Of a DNA stretch of 64,000 nt, positions 1 through 10,745 are shown piece by piece. The notes under the pieces are model-generated. The model did not search any database and had not been told where the DNA came from. It saw nothing but the letters and a program-made list of their open reading frames with translations. A program made the translations under genes and the position numbers. Source of the stretch: Artocarpus heterophyllus (taxonomy: Eukaryota; Streptophyta; Magnoliopsida; Rosales; Moraceae); assembly GCA_025403435.1 (NCBI GenBank), contig CM046347.1, positions 21,082,028 through 21,146,027 on the forward strand, written 5' to 3'. Numbering within the stretch: the stretch's first letter is position 1; each line of letters opens with the position of its first letter.

Positions 1-171
1 GTACTTAATGCTTATCTAGATGAACTCAATGGTTGATTCAGTGTTTTATTGTGTTTTTATGCTTAATTTATGTGTACATATGTTTGCACATCATTTTGAA
101 ATAAGTTTGTGTTTTTAAATTGGACATAACAGTCTTTTTCTGCACTTTCTGGCAATTGCTCGACTGCAGCA

Positions 172-253
172 ATCGGCCTGCCGACCATTCAGAATCGGCC
201 TGCCGATTTTGCTGAGTTCGGCCTGCCGAACTATAAGTTCGGCTTGCCGATTT
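172..253. repeat. Cluster of four TCGGC-CT-GCCGA palindromic motifs
   Basis: Four copies of a 12-base near-palindrome (TCGGC, 2-base spacer, GCCGA; one copy has TT as spacer) lie within about 80 bases. They sit directly upstream of a TATA box and of the ORF at 537. The same motif fills the 3' LTR of the element at 2496-2836. Confidence 0.85.
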
Positions 254-259
254 GTCGGG

Positions 260-268
260 GTATATAAA
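260..268 (+). promoter_or_regulatory. TATA box of the transposon ORF
   Basis: GTATATAAA is followed by about 270 bases of CT-rich leader and then the ATG at 537. The palindrome cluster lies just upstream, so the ORF probably has its own promoter. Confidence 0.5.
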
Positions 269-536
269 CCCCGAACTTGAGCATGCCCTCATTCATCTTC
301 ATTTTCTTGCTTTCCTCGGCCGCCTCTTTCCAATCTCAAGTGCGAAAATCATCACCCACTCCACCGTTCATCGATTTTCTTGCATTTTTCATCAATTTTG
401 TGGACTTTCATCGTTCTCCCTCATTTTTTTCTTGAATTTCCCGTGTGTTCTTACACTTTTCTTTCAAGATTCTCCACTTTCCCTCAAAACCCGTTGTTCC
501 CTGCTTGTATTTGAGCTCTACCTCCGGCATTTCCAA

Positions 537-1619
537 ATGGCTTCAGGTTCTCGTCCTTTCAAGCGCACCAAATCTGTCGCTCACAAGGAAACCCACAAAG
601 AGGTAACCTTAGCGGAATTTTCAAACGAAAATTATGTTAAATTTTTCTCCTCTAGGAAAATTATTGATGGCAAGTATGTTTGTTTTGAGGATTTTGCTAG
701 CTTTGGTATAGAACCTTTGTTAGATAGACTAGGATGGAAGAACATTATGCTTTTGAAGGAAAATATATATCCTAGGCTTGTTAAAGGGTTTTATGCCAAT
801 CTTAGAGCATCATATGATCCCCTTGAAATTGAGGTGACTTTGAAACAGAGACACATAGAGTTGAACCCAACTGTAATAGGGGAAATCCTTGATATGCCAC
901 TAGAAGGTGTAGATATTTATGGAGTCAAGACTTGGATATTTGATAAAGAACCTATGGCTAAGGTTATTTTCGAAAATGATGATGGTAGCCTACCTAGGAA
1001 AATCAATGCAGCATCTTTACCTCCTAGGAGTCGAATTCTTCATAGGCTTATTACTACCAACATCTTACCTAGAGCTGGCCATAAGGACGAAGTCCAATTT
1101 ATTGACCTCCACCTTATTTATTGTATTCTTAGTGGTACCAAAATAAATTTACCCCTCTTGTTGGTGCGACGGATGATTGATGTCGCTGAAGGAAAGAAAA
1201 GTGCCGGACTGCCATATGGAATGCTTCTTTCTAAAATTTTTTATTCATTTAATGTCCAAACTGCTGATGAGAAGGACGTGGCTCTGTATAAACCCCATAA
1301 TGCTTTTGGTGTCCTAACCATTTGCAAAATGGGATTTGAGGAAGTTCACGGGCAATGGATGCCAGCTGGTGGGCGAGCCGTTCCTCCAGGTGCTCAAGTA
1401 GAAGAAGAAGAAGAGATAGCCAACATTGAAGCTCAAGGTGGCCAAGATGACGACGAAGAGCCTATCACTCTTCAAAGGCTTTACTCGCATCAACAGCTCC
1501 TTTTTGAGCAGCAGCAAAAGATGGGGGCCGACATTGCAAATCTGCAAGCCGGTCAACAAGAGATTCTCAATCTTCTTCGTCAAATGCACTTTGGTGGAGG
1601 ATCATCAAGCCAACCATAA
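537..1619 (+). CDS. Retrotransposon 3' ORF, 'putative plant transposon protein' domain
   Basis: This is an intact intronless ORF of 360 codons. An in-frame upstream ATG at 252 exists, but the TATA box and pyrimidine-rich leader favour the ATG at 537 (MASGSRPFKRTK). The N-terminus is basic and nuclear-signal-like. The middle, roughly residues 45-270, resembles the 'putative plant transposon protein' family often found in plant repeats: it has a YPRLVKGFYANL-like stretch, then PPRSRILHRLITTNILPR, then the conserved block around IDLHLIYCILSG. An acidic stretch (EEEEE, then DDDEE) follows, then a Gln-rich, probably coiled-coil tail ending GGGSSSQP. The molecular function is unknown. Its place between the polymerase genes and the 3' LTR matches the extra ORF of Sireviruses. 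It is intact although the surroundings are decayed, so the insertion may be fairly recent. Confidence 0.7.
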   Translation: MASGSRPFKRTKSVAHKETHKEVTLAEFSNENYVKFFSSRKIIDGKYVCFEDFASFGIEPLLDRLGWKNIMLLKENIYPRLVKGFYANLRASYDPLEIEVTLKQRHIELNPTVIGEILDMPLEGVDIYGVKTWIFDKEPMAKVIFENDDGSLPRKINAASLPPRSRILHRLITTNILPRAGHKDEVQFIDLHLIYCILSGTKINLPLLLVRRMIDVAEGKKSAGLPYGMLLSKIFYSFNVQTADEKDVALYKPHNAFGVLTICKMGFEEVHGQWMPAGGRAVPPGAQVEEEEEIANIEAQGGQDDDEEPITLQRLYSHQQLLFEQQQKMGADIANLQAGQQEILNLLRQMHFGGGSSSQP

Positions 1620-1741
1620 AATCCCTCATCATGCTTGATCATTCTTTTGACTTTGAAAATTTTATGAACTATACTTGTAAATTGATTTTTTTTCTTTTAT
1701 ATCAATTGCCTATATTTTGTTTTCTTCGTTTTGTTGATGAC

Positions 1742-2079
1742 AAAAAGGGGGAGAATATGCATATTTTTGATTGTGGAGCGATAAGGATGGTGGTTCTTCA
1801 TTATGTCTAATGATTATGATGATTATGCTATATTTCATTTGGAGATTGTTTGATGATTGTGGAGATATAAGGTTGGTGGTACTTGTGATATATTTTCTTT
1901 AATCCTTTATTGGTTTCTTGACATTTGTAATGAAATTTGATGTAAAGGAAAAGCATATTTTTCAGGGGGAGCACTTTCAAATTTTTACATGTTGTATCCC
2001 TGCACATATTAAGGGGGAGCTATTGCAATTTTTCAAAATCAATCAAAAATTGTTTTGTCATCATCAAAAAGGGGGAGAT
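1742..2079 (+). other. Multiplied polypurine tracts
   Basis: Four purine runs with the core GGGGGAG lie near 1742-1756, 1963, 2011 and 2066-2079. The last one abuts the LTR start TGTTGG and should be the functional plus-strand primer. The extra copies are typical of Sireviruses. Confidence 0.75.
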
Positions 2080-3589
2080 TGTTGGCTCCAAGGTTTCACA
2101 AAGCTATTTTGATGATAACAAATACAATTTTATGTGCAAAATATTCTTTTAAATAAATAATTATCTTGAGTGTCTCTAAGCTTACTTTTCAAGATATCAA
2201 GTGAAGACAGTTCAAGAAAGCTTGTGGAAAAAGTCTTTTGAAAAGGAACTCACAAGGACTTGAAGATTACAAGTTTTATTCTATAGTCTAGAATTGTAAG
2301 TGAGTAATTCTCAAATTGAATGATCAAAAGAAAGCTCAAGAACACACACTCACATTGCATACTTGCATTTAATGTTATTTTTGAATTCATATTGCATGTG
2401 AAAATCATGATTTAAACTATTTTAGAAGTGCTTAAATATGTTAATATAAAACAGGTTTCAAAATCAGGTCATAAAGGCTTTTTGGCCTCAGGCAGATCGG
2501 CCTGCCGACCAAATTTGGTCGGCCTGCCGACCAAATTTGGTCGGCCTGTCGAAAATCCTGCTTCGGCCTGCCGATCTGGGGATTTTTTTTTACCCCTCGC
2601 TGCAAAGGCTCTGCCGGCCTGCCGAAGGCATCTTCGGCCTGTCGAAGTTATGGAGATCGGCCTGCCGAACTCCCTGCTTCGGCCTGCCGATCTGGGGATT
2701 TTTTAGCCCCTCGCTGCAAAGGCTCTGTCGGCCTGCCGAACTCATATTTCGGCCTGCCGATCTGGTGACCGTTGAGAAATTGATTTTTAGCGCCTCATTC
2801 TTCGGCCTGCCGATGTTTATTTCTGGCCTGCCGAACTATCTGTAACGGCTAGTTTTCTGACCGTTGGAGATCCATTTGTAACGGCTAGTTTGACTCAAAA
2901 TTGATTCATTCAGATGTTTCTAAGCACTAGGAGGCTATATATACCTATCCATTCAATGTGCAATGGTTGTTGAAGGAATTGAAGTGAAATTTGACATTAT
3001 TCTACATTGTTCTTCTCAAGCATTCATTACACACATTTTCTCTTGAGCCAAAATTGTTTCATACTCTAATTGAGAATTACTCACACCTCCAAACACACAC
3101 CATATTTGTATTTTCATCTCTTTCTGTTTTGGAGTGTATATCTTGTGAGTGTACCAAAATTACAACTACATTATTTTCATTGTTGGTTTCCAAAGCCTTG
3201 TAAATTTGGGGAATTCTTGGTTAGACAATCTCCGGGAAAATTGTCACTTTGTAAGAAGGTGTGGTGAGCCTCGGGTTGAGCAAGTCACCGGTTGTATAAA
3301 GGAGTGATCGTGCCGAAAAGACGGTCTATTAGTGTAAGAGGTCAAGCAAAGGAGTTTAGCTTGGCGACAGTGGACGTAGGCATATTGGCCGAACCACTAT
3401 AAATAGCGTTTGCATTTCTTCTCCTTACCCTTCACTTTATTGCTGCTTAATTGTTGCTTGGTTGTGCTCTTATTATCTCATTCTCATTTTTACTTCTTAA
3501 GCATTTTACTTTAGAATATTTTCAATAATTGTAAAAGTTTCGAAAACCCAATTCACCCCCCCTCTTGGGTAGTTATTCTTGGGATAACA
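2080..3589 (+). repeat. 3' LTR of the Sirevirus-like element (1510 bp)
   Basis: The LTR begins TGTTGGCTCC directly after a polypurine tract and ends GGGATAACA. The first third is AT-rich. Then come about twelve TCGGCCTGCCGA palindromes (2496-2836), a TATA-like TATATATACC near 2936, and a C-rich end (CACCCCCCCTCTTGGG) typical of plant Copia LTRs. Confidence 0.8.
2496..2836. repeat. Array of about twelve TCGGCCTGCCGA palindromes in the LTR
   Basis: Near-palindromic 12-mers recur every 15-50 bases, with variants such as CTGTCGA. They are embedded in two larger direct repeats containing CCCCTCGCTGCAAAGGCTCTG (shared apart from small differences; first at about 2595, second at about 2707). The unit is a hairpin in RNA and a CpG-rich site in DNA, just upstream of the presumed promoter. 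Confidence 0.85.
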
Positions 3590-3811
3590 ACCTTAAGAAT
3601 CGTGTCTTTTGTATAATCTGTTCATCATATGCCCAATTCTTAAAGGTTTAGATCGACAGTCTCAGACTTTTATTTGCTTAACATACATTCAACAAATATG
3701 AACGTAAAGAGGACAAGATTTGGTATATAAACAATAAATAAATTCTTTATTGATAAAAATATCTCCAAAAACTTATTACATTTTTACTCCTTAGGGCATA
3801 TATGTCTAACA
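3590..3811 (-). repeat. Copia LTR fragment, copy 1
   Basis: Reading on the minus strand from 3811, the LTR starts TGTTAGACATATATGCCC and runs to 3590, where the Sirevirus-like element interrupts it. It matches 4370-4597 and 16030-16264 closely (shared core TTTATTGATAAAAATATCTC on the + strand). Confidence 0.75.
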
Positions 3812-4597
3812 ATAGGATTATCCATAATCGGCTTAACGATAAATCTATCTTACCTTTCCAATTTTTTTTTCTTACATTCCACTATCTCACAATCGAAAAA
3901 CTTACCATCCAAAAATAGGATACCATTCGGTTACACCTATGTATCTAAATGGTTGAGCGCTCTGATTTTTTAATTACAGGATAATGCATATAAGATGATA
4001 TCAACGACTCCTAAAGAGGAGCATAACAATATGTGTACCAACATAAATTGTGGTTGTCACCTTTTGGTACATTAAAAGACATAAGTCAAGACAACGGGCA
4101 TACTATTCATCTCAAGATTAAGATTCAACACATATGATTGTCTAAAGTGAATTGATTTACCAAGACAGAATTATTAATCCAAACCATTACACTTTTATCC
4201 CGATCCAATGCATCGTCACCTATGACAATACACCAATGTTTCTATTCTTAGAGTGAACCTCCGATAGCTAAAATAAATCATCTCCCGTTAGGGATATAGA
4301 CAACATAACAATATTTGCATGAATAAAGTGCCAAACTTTATTCTCTCGATTGCGGATCTTATGATTTAGACTGTCACCTTTAAAATCATGTCTTCCGCAT
4401 AATCCATCCATCACATGCCTGATTCTAAAGGTTTAGATCAATAAACTCAGAGTTTTGTTTGCTTATCATACATTCAACCAATATGAACGTAAAGAGGACA
4501 ACAATTTGATAGATGAATAATAAATAAATTCTTTATTGATAAAAATATCTCTAAAAACATATTACATTTTTACTCCTTAAGGCATACATGTCTAACA
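3812..4597 (-). repeat. Copia LTR fragment, copy 2, abutting copy 1
   Basis: On the minus strand it starts TGTTAGACATGTATGCC at 4597 and is similar throughout to 15417-16264. It stops exactly where copy 1 begins, so a related element appears to have inserted into this LTR, or the interior between two LTRs was lost. Confidence 0.7.
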
Positions 4598-5935
4598 CCT
4601 AGTGTACATGTAGTCTAAAAAGCGTGTCGAGTCAAATGAGCCTAATTATGTGGATGATCATCAAGAGCTCAAGGTGTTCACTCTAGCCAATTGTAGCATG
4701 GTCGACCGAGGAAATTCGTTCATCTTAACGATTATTACGCGCTAACTTTGTGGTCGTTATGTTTGAAGGGCTTGACTCGTTTAGGAGACCAATCATCCGA
4801 AGCTAATAACCACTAAGAGGAAGTTGCAATCCATGAATTAAGCAGTTACCTGAGCTACGGAAGACTAAAACGTGGAGCCAGTGATCACACAACATGTTCC
4901 CTACCAAAGGCCACTACCTTTTGTGCTGGAGAACACATGTGCATAGGCTAGCCTTTTTAAATAGGCCTAGGGACCCCATTTGAAGGGATTGGGCATTTTC
5001 CATTCACACACACAAACACTCTTGTATTTTCTTTCCAAACTTCCTAAATTCGTTATATTTTGTACCAGATTTCATATACGTAGTGAAAAACTCCTCAATA
5101 GTGGACTTAGCTAAAGATTCAGTTAACTCCTACAAATTTTGATGTGGTGTTTTGTTTAGCATTTCCATTTTCCTTGCTTTATGCTTCATAATTATTGTTA
5201 TGACTTTCAACTAAACTTTACTTGGTTGTTTTTTAGTTTTGAAGCCTATCAGGACCCAATAACAGTGATCAATGGTCCAATTTATTTTGATCAATTTGTT
5301 AATTAAATGCTAACATGATATGTTTTAAGTGTAGATTCACATGTATAAAATTATAATCTATAAATTTAATCCTCATATATATTAATAAATATATTAAATT
5401 TATAGTCACATTAATAATCATAGGATTTTGTTAATGTTTATTAAGAAATCCATAATATATACAAAGAACCAAAAATAAACAAATGTTGTTCTTTTTAAGT
5501 AATCAGCAAAATATACAATGTTTATGCATGTAGTGCACCGTTTCCAATATAGAGCTTAACGATGACAATGACATTCAAATCCAAAAAGATGTGGGTTTTC
5601 ATTAATCTCTCGATATGCATAAGAATGTCAAACTAATTTTTAAGGAATATTTAAATGATTGATTGCAAGCATTGAGTGTTAATGATTTCTCCTCCACTGT
5701 AAGGAACCACAAACCAAAACCAACTCTTCCTTGCCTAGTTTTTAACCCAAAAAAAAAAAATCTTCCTTGCGTAGAAGTTGAAGAGGTCTAGTTGGTGCCT
5801 ATCACAATGTCATCGTCAAGGAGACAACAAAGACATTTTTCTATGAAATAACAACCTATCCGAATTTTAAAAATAAAAGTAGTTGCAAGTAAATGATTTT
5901 CGTGCTTAAAGTGCTTGGTTAAAGATCTCTCACTA
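4598..5935. other. No gene; LTR-like fragment, then AT-rich DNA
   Basis: 4598-5200 has a promoter-like stretch (TTTTTAAATAGGCCTAGGGACC near 4947) followed by a CA-rich leader, as in a Gypsy LTR, but no partner copy was found here. 5200-5935 is AT-rich with no open frame of interest. Confidence 0.4.
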
Positions 5936-6188
5936 AAATAATTTAAAACACGCAAAACACATTAAAGGTACATATTTATGAGTTTTTGTTGAATTGACTC
6001 AAAATAGTTATTTAACACACAAATGCTTTAATTAAAGGATCTGATGGCAGATAAAAGTGCAAAGTAACATCATTTTACACTTTTATTTGCCATTAGATCC
6101 TTTAATTAAAGCACTTGTGTGTTAATTTTGATTCGATTCGACAAAAGTTGTGTAAATTTGATGTTTTGTGTTTTTTAAATTATTTTAT
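5936..6188. mobile_element. Fold-back (MITE-like) element
   Basis: The two halves are inverted copies of each other. The inner arms (6012-6064 and 6073-6125) are almost perfect, starting TTAACACACAAATGCTTTAA and ending in its complement GTGTGTTAA, around a loop of about 8 bases. The outer arms to 5936 and 6188 are more diverged. One arm resembles 35747-35810 at a retroelement LTR boundary. No clear target duplication was found. Confidence 0.75.
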
Positions 6189-6359
6189 TTTTTAAAAATA
6201 TTTGTTTAAATTTTTAAATATTTTATGTGTAAAATAATTATTTTGTCTAATTATTTATCTATAAATTTGAAATCTAAAGAAAAAAAAGGAGCAAAATGAA
6301 ATGCAAAATGCAAAATGCCAAATTACTATTTTCTCTCTTTCCTTGTCAACTGTAATCAA

Positions 6360-6530
6360 AGCCGCTACGTGTCCGCACCAGATTCGGTTCGCTTTGCCAG
6401 CATTAACGGTCAGATCAGTCGGACCCACTAGTCAAAAGCTTCAAATCTGCGCTCGAGGTGTGCGGTCAACACACTGTCCAGTCTCGTGCTTGCGTTTCCT
6501 CCACTCGTCTCGTCGGACTCGTTAAGCACT
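6360..6530 (+). promoter_or_regulatory. GC-richer upstream region of NAA40 with an ACGTGTC site
   Basis: This GC-rich island in AT-rich DNA lies about 570-740 bases before the NAA40 ATG. It contains TACGTGTC (6366-6373), a bZIP/ABRE-like core. It could be promoter or an upstream non-coding exon. Confidence 0.3.
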
Positions 6531-7098
6531 CATTCATCACCAAGTACCTACCATTAATGTTAGACGATTCTTTCAATCTTGTGTGTGCAACCCAATTGGT
6601 AGTATAGAAAAGACATGGCACTCTCAACCAATTGATTTTAATCTAATGGTTAATACAAGAATTCTCATTTGGTGGCTGAAAAGTGGTGTTCCCACAAAAG
6701 ATTTTTTTATTTTTTTTATTTTTTACGAAAAAGTAAAAACATTTACCCATGTCGGGTAATTGTAGACACGAAAAATTTTTGCCCACTTCATTTTTCCCAA
6801 AGCGATTATCATGCGGGATTGAAAGCTTTGTTCGTTTTGGATATGTATGTAGGCTTGCACACGCATACATATTCGCCGCTCTATGTTTGAAAAAAAAAAA
6901 AAAAGAGAAGAGGAAAGTGCCAATTTGATGCAAGTACCGGCTTATTGCTGTCGGAGTTAAACTGGACTTTCGACTTTTCGTTTTCTAATTTCCAGGCCAA
7001 AGAGGAAAACGAACAGATCAGGTAATTATTTTGAGTACGCCCATTCAAGCACAAACTACTCCTTTTCTGTTGTATTTGAGTGGATCTTCTCAGCATTG

Positions 7099-10002
7099 AT
7101 GGAGCTTAAGAGGCTTTCAAACACCATTTATGACGACATCAACAGTACCACTAACAAAAGAAGAAGGGCTAGCCGCAAAGAGGTACTAAGACACAATTTA
7201 TTTATTTTTTAATATTATTTGAAGGAATAAACTTTGTTTGGAAAATTATCGGAGTCAATGATTAATGTGGATATGCCCTGGGCAGATTCTTGAGAAGAAG
7301 AAGGCCATTGATGAAGTGATTAAGGCCGCCGTAGCAGAGAAGGACCCTCTTGCTTCTTTCCCCGCCTTTAGCCATTACCGCGAGGATGGTCAGCTTCTTA
7401 ACTCTTTTTTTTTTTTTTTTCATGTCTCATGTTTGTTATGGAATTTCATCTACGAGTTCTTCTTCTGTTTAAGGGTTCATTTGGTCATTGGCTTCAGAAC
7501 GGTGAGGTTTAAAATTTCATGGTTTGAAACGTGGGTTTTAAATTTTATGGTTTGAATCATGGGTTTGAACTGTGGCTTTAAAACTTTATGATTTGTGGTT
7601 TAAATGGTGGTTTTAAACTAGTATTTAGAATATAAAAGTTTAAAACGAAAATTAAACATTACATTAAGCTTAAAATGAGAATTAGCATTTGAAAAAATAT
7701 GGTTTATGAAAGAAAAATAAGAATGAAAATGGTTTAGACCGTAGCAAATTGTTCAAACTATGTGAACTTTAGGAGGATAAAGTTTAGATTTTGATGGTTT
7801 TAGTTGGTTTAAAACTATCTCATTGGATTAAACTGGCCTTTATTATTATTCGATCAAACGTCGGTTTAAACCGCCTCTGTGGTTTTAATCACTATAAACC
7901 CATGCATCAAACACTATGTAAAAGTTTGGAGGCGAAATTCCTTTTCAGGTTTTGATGGATAGACCAAACTCTTTGATTTTTTTTTTAATGGATTGAAGTT
8001 CCACAATAGTTAATTATTTTTGCATAGTATTCTTTTTTTTCTCTTTATTTATTTATTTAATTTTTTATTTGAGGGAACTCTTTATTACTTTGTTACTATG
8101 TCTTTTATAGTCATGTGTTATCTAGTCTTTTTAACATTACACTTATAAGCTGATTCTTGTGAATTAATCCGATTGCTAGACCTCTCTGTATATTTGGAAG
8201 CTGGACGTGGTGATGAGCTCTCCCATTATCTTAAAAAATATATCCAAAACCTCCTTAAGGTGTTGTAATATAATGTCATTCATTTTGCCATCTTACCTTA
8301 ATGCACTGTTCTTTGCTTTATTCCAAATCGATACAGTTGGCTGAATTCTTGGGAAGTCTACAGGTGAATATGGAAGGAGCGTACGGGTCTGAGTGGGCAG
8401 CGGAAGAGAAGATAAAGCGTCGGGAAATGGTTGCGTACGAAGCACGTTATATATTTGTGTATGAGGCTTTGACAGCAAATTCTTGCGCATCATCAACAAC
8501 CTCGGAAGTGAAAAGCAGTTTCTCTAATTGTCAGCCAGATAGGGGCCCCTTGGTCGGGTTTGTACATTATCGATTTACCATAGAGGAAGAGTTACCAGTT
8601 CTTTATGTTTACGAATTGCAACTAGAGTCTCGTGTACGAGGGAAGGGATTGGGCAAGTTTCTAATGCAACTAATCGAGCTTATTGCTCAAAAGGTGCTCT
8701 CATTCTTCCATTTTATGTTTTTATTTACTTGAAATTGGATGTTTAAGTAGAAGGTTAACCTTTAGGAGCTTGATAGGAATACGATCCAGATAGAATATCC
8801 CAAAGCTTTTGAGTTTTTAGTGCACATTGGTTTTGTATGTGACCGATATAGTCTGTCTTTTCCTCCCAAATATTACTCTCTAAATATTTCCCACTACCAA
8901 CTCGTGAGGATTGTATGCATATTCGTCATTCTGGCATCTAGGCATTAATCGAGAACTTCCACCGTCTGTAGAGCTGCATGGGTGCTGTGCTTTTGACGGT
9001 TCAGAAAGCAAACTTGGGTGCTATGAATTTCTACATGAGTAAGCTGAGGTAAAGCTTTTGTTTGAATGTAAGATATTGGCAATATATTAGTTTTTGTAGA
9101 AGTTCAAACTAATTGACGTTATAAAGCATATCGTCGCATATTGTGTCGATGTTTTAGTTTTAGAAGCCATTTTCCCATATCCTCCCCTTTTTGTCACTAA
9201 ATCCTTTTAGTATAAGTAACCTATGTGTCCCAGCCTTAGAAAAAGAAGAGAAAGAAAAACTCGTGGCCTGCGCTAAATTACATGCTTTTGCATTTGGTAT
9301 GCTTTGGTGCCTTACTGAACCCTTTTGTCCTTATAACATATTGTTACTTTGGCACTTGGCAGTTTTTAGTTTTCATTCAAATTTCTTTATCTCAACTTGG
9401 TGTCATTCTTCTCCCAAGAGGCTGAATATATTTGTTGTGTCTGCAGATATCTTGTATCAACAATATCACCATCAAGAGTTGATCCTTTGGTAAGGGATCA
9501 TTGACAATTTGACAGACTACATTTCCATGCGATGAATGAGATTTTTTGTTTTGTGTGAATTTCAAATTTGGCCCCCGAAGAATAGGATGGTCTCACTTTA
9601 CCCCTTACAACTCAAAATGGCACAAAATTGCCCCCGAGGTTATCGAAACTCATTTTTTAATGGGTTTAATCATATGTGGGTCACATGTCTAGTTGATGCT
9701 TCAGTAACGTGCGTACCAAAGTTACGACATATTATAAGCTCATGTGGGAGATTTGTGCCATTTTGAGTTGTAGAGGGAATAGTAATATAACTGCTATTCT
9801 TCCGGGGGGGGGGGTGCGGGGCTAAACTTTAAAGGAAACCCTTTTATTTTTGAAATGATTTTTGTGATCTTTTGAGACGGTTTAATTAATTGTGCAGATA
9901 GGAAATCAGAAAAGCTATGAAATTCTTTGCAAAACATTTGATTGCGAGGCTAATGCTATCTTCGCCGAAGAAAATGTGGGATCGAAATTCTCAAACCTGT
10001 AA
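7099..10002 (+). CDS. NAA40: N-alpha-acetyltransferase 40 (NatD), 7 exons
   Basis: NatD acetylates the N-terminal Ser of histones H4 and H2A. The exons, read from GT-AG sites and continuous frame, are 7099-7182, 7286-7388, 8180-8259, 8364-8693, 8972-9048, 9447-9489 and 9898-10002. They total 822 bp and encode 273 aa. The N-terminus is basic (KRRRASRK, likely nuclear), followed by the family's helical region (EKKKAIDEVIKAA) and DPLASFPAF. The catalytic GNAT part shows YVYELQLESRVRGKGLGKFL, with the acetyl-CoA loop R181-G-K-G184-L-G186, then LLTVQKANLGAMNFYMSKL and SYEILCKTF. The length is slightly above the usual 230-250 aa because of a Ser-rich insert (SCASSTTSEVKSS) before the core. Intron 2 contains a possible MITE. 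I am sure of the family; exon edges are by eye. Confidence 0.9.
7473..7914. mobile_element. Possible MITE in NAA40 intron 2
   Basis: It starts GGGTTCATTTGGTCATTGG and ends near ATGCATCAAACACTA, imperfect inverted ends of hAT-MITE style. Between them are many AGGTTTAAA/TTTAAACC-like repeats. No clear target duplication was seen. Confidence 0.35.
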
Positions 10003-10637
10003 TTTGTTTGACTATTGGATCTATCCTTATCCTGACTGTGAGGTACATGCATTTGCTATGTGTTGTTCTAGTCCTTCTGTGATGTGGTATTGGCATGGTT
10101 GCATTTTACAGTGAAATTTTTTTGGACATCGTAAATCCAAACCCTTACCCTTATTTTATGGAAGAGGAACAAAAAAAACTTTAGATCTCAAAAGGTTGGC
10201 ATTCTTAAGCCCTATATACATGCAGATATGGTGGCTTAGAAATATGCTAGAATGTTGATTGATAAAATCTTGTAACTCGTGTATGCAAAGCAACAAAAGG
10301 CCAAGAACTGAAGCTCACATAGACAGGGATACCGGGCCGGCAGATAAGTTGAATAGAAGGGAGACAGAGAGGTTGAAGGAGAGAGGTGGCTGCAGAGAGA
10401 ATGTGTCGCAGCAGATTAAGAGAATGAGAGATTTTGTTTTGTGAGGCGAAAAGTGGGTAAAATTGATATAACGTACTATTTTTTTTTTCTTAAATCTTAA
10501 AAAGACATGCACATAGAAAATATTCTTAAAAAAAAAAAACCTTCAGTGCACATACAATCATTTGCTGAGTTACAGTATGGGGACAGAAAACTTAAAAACT
10601 ATAAACCGACTCGACCATATTGTGTATGACTTTTTAG
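10003..10637 (+). other. NAA40 3' region with a short hydrophilic open frame
   Basis: An open frame at 10259-10444 encodes a very basic, polar 61-aa peptide (NKRPRTEAHIDRDTG). It resembles coding sequence in composition but matches nothing I recognise. It may be 3' UTR or a leftover exon. Confidence 0.2.
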
Positions 10638-10745
10638 GCAAAAAGAAACCGAATTCATATCAGACCTGCCATTTCTGGGGATATTAATGGCATCTTGGCC
10701 ATGTTATTTGAGGACGTTGGGGCATATGATTACAGTAGCTTTTAG
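10638..10745 (+). other. Exon-like open segment after a splice acceptor
   Basis: After a pyrimidine-rich acceptor (GACTTTTTAG) there are 35 open codons ending in TAG. The peptide (AKRNRIHIRPAISGDINGIL at its start, then AMLFEDVGAYDYSSF) has ordinary protein composition. I cannot join it in frame to NAA40 exon 7, which stops at 10000-10002. It could be a terminal exon of an alternative transcript or a gene relic. Confidence 0.25.

Larger units (their letters stand above)
1..3589 (+). mobile_element. Sirevirus-like LTR retrotransposon, 3' portion (left end outside window)
   Basis: The element shows an ORF with its own TATA box, then a non-coding stretch with four GGGGGAG polypurine tracts, then a long LTR that starts TGTTGGCTCC and ends GGGATAACA. 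Multiplied polypurine tracts and palindrome-rich LTRs are known marks of the Sirevirus branch of Copia elements. The polymerase genes and 5' LTR would lie left of base 1. After the LTR, the Copia LTR it landed in resumes at ACCTT, the expected 5-bp duplication, but the other copy is outside the window. The Sirevirus assignment is inferred, because no pol is visible. Confidence 0.6.
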
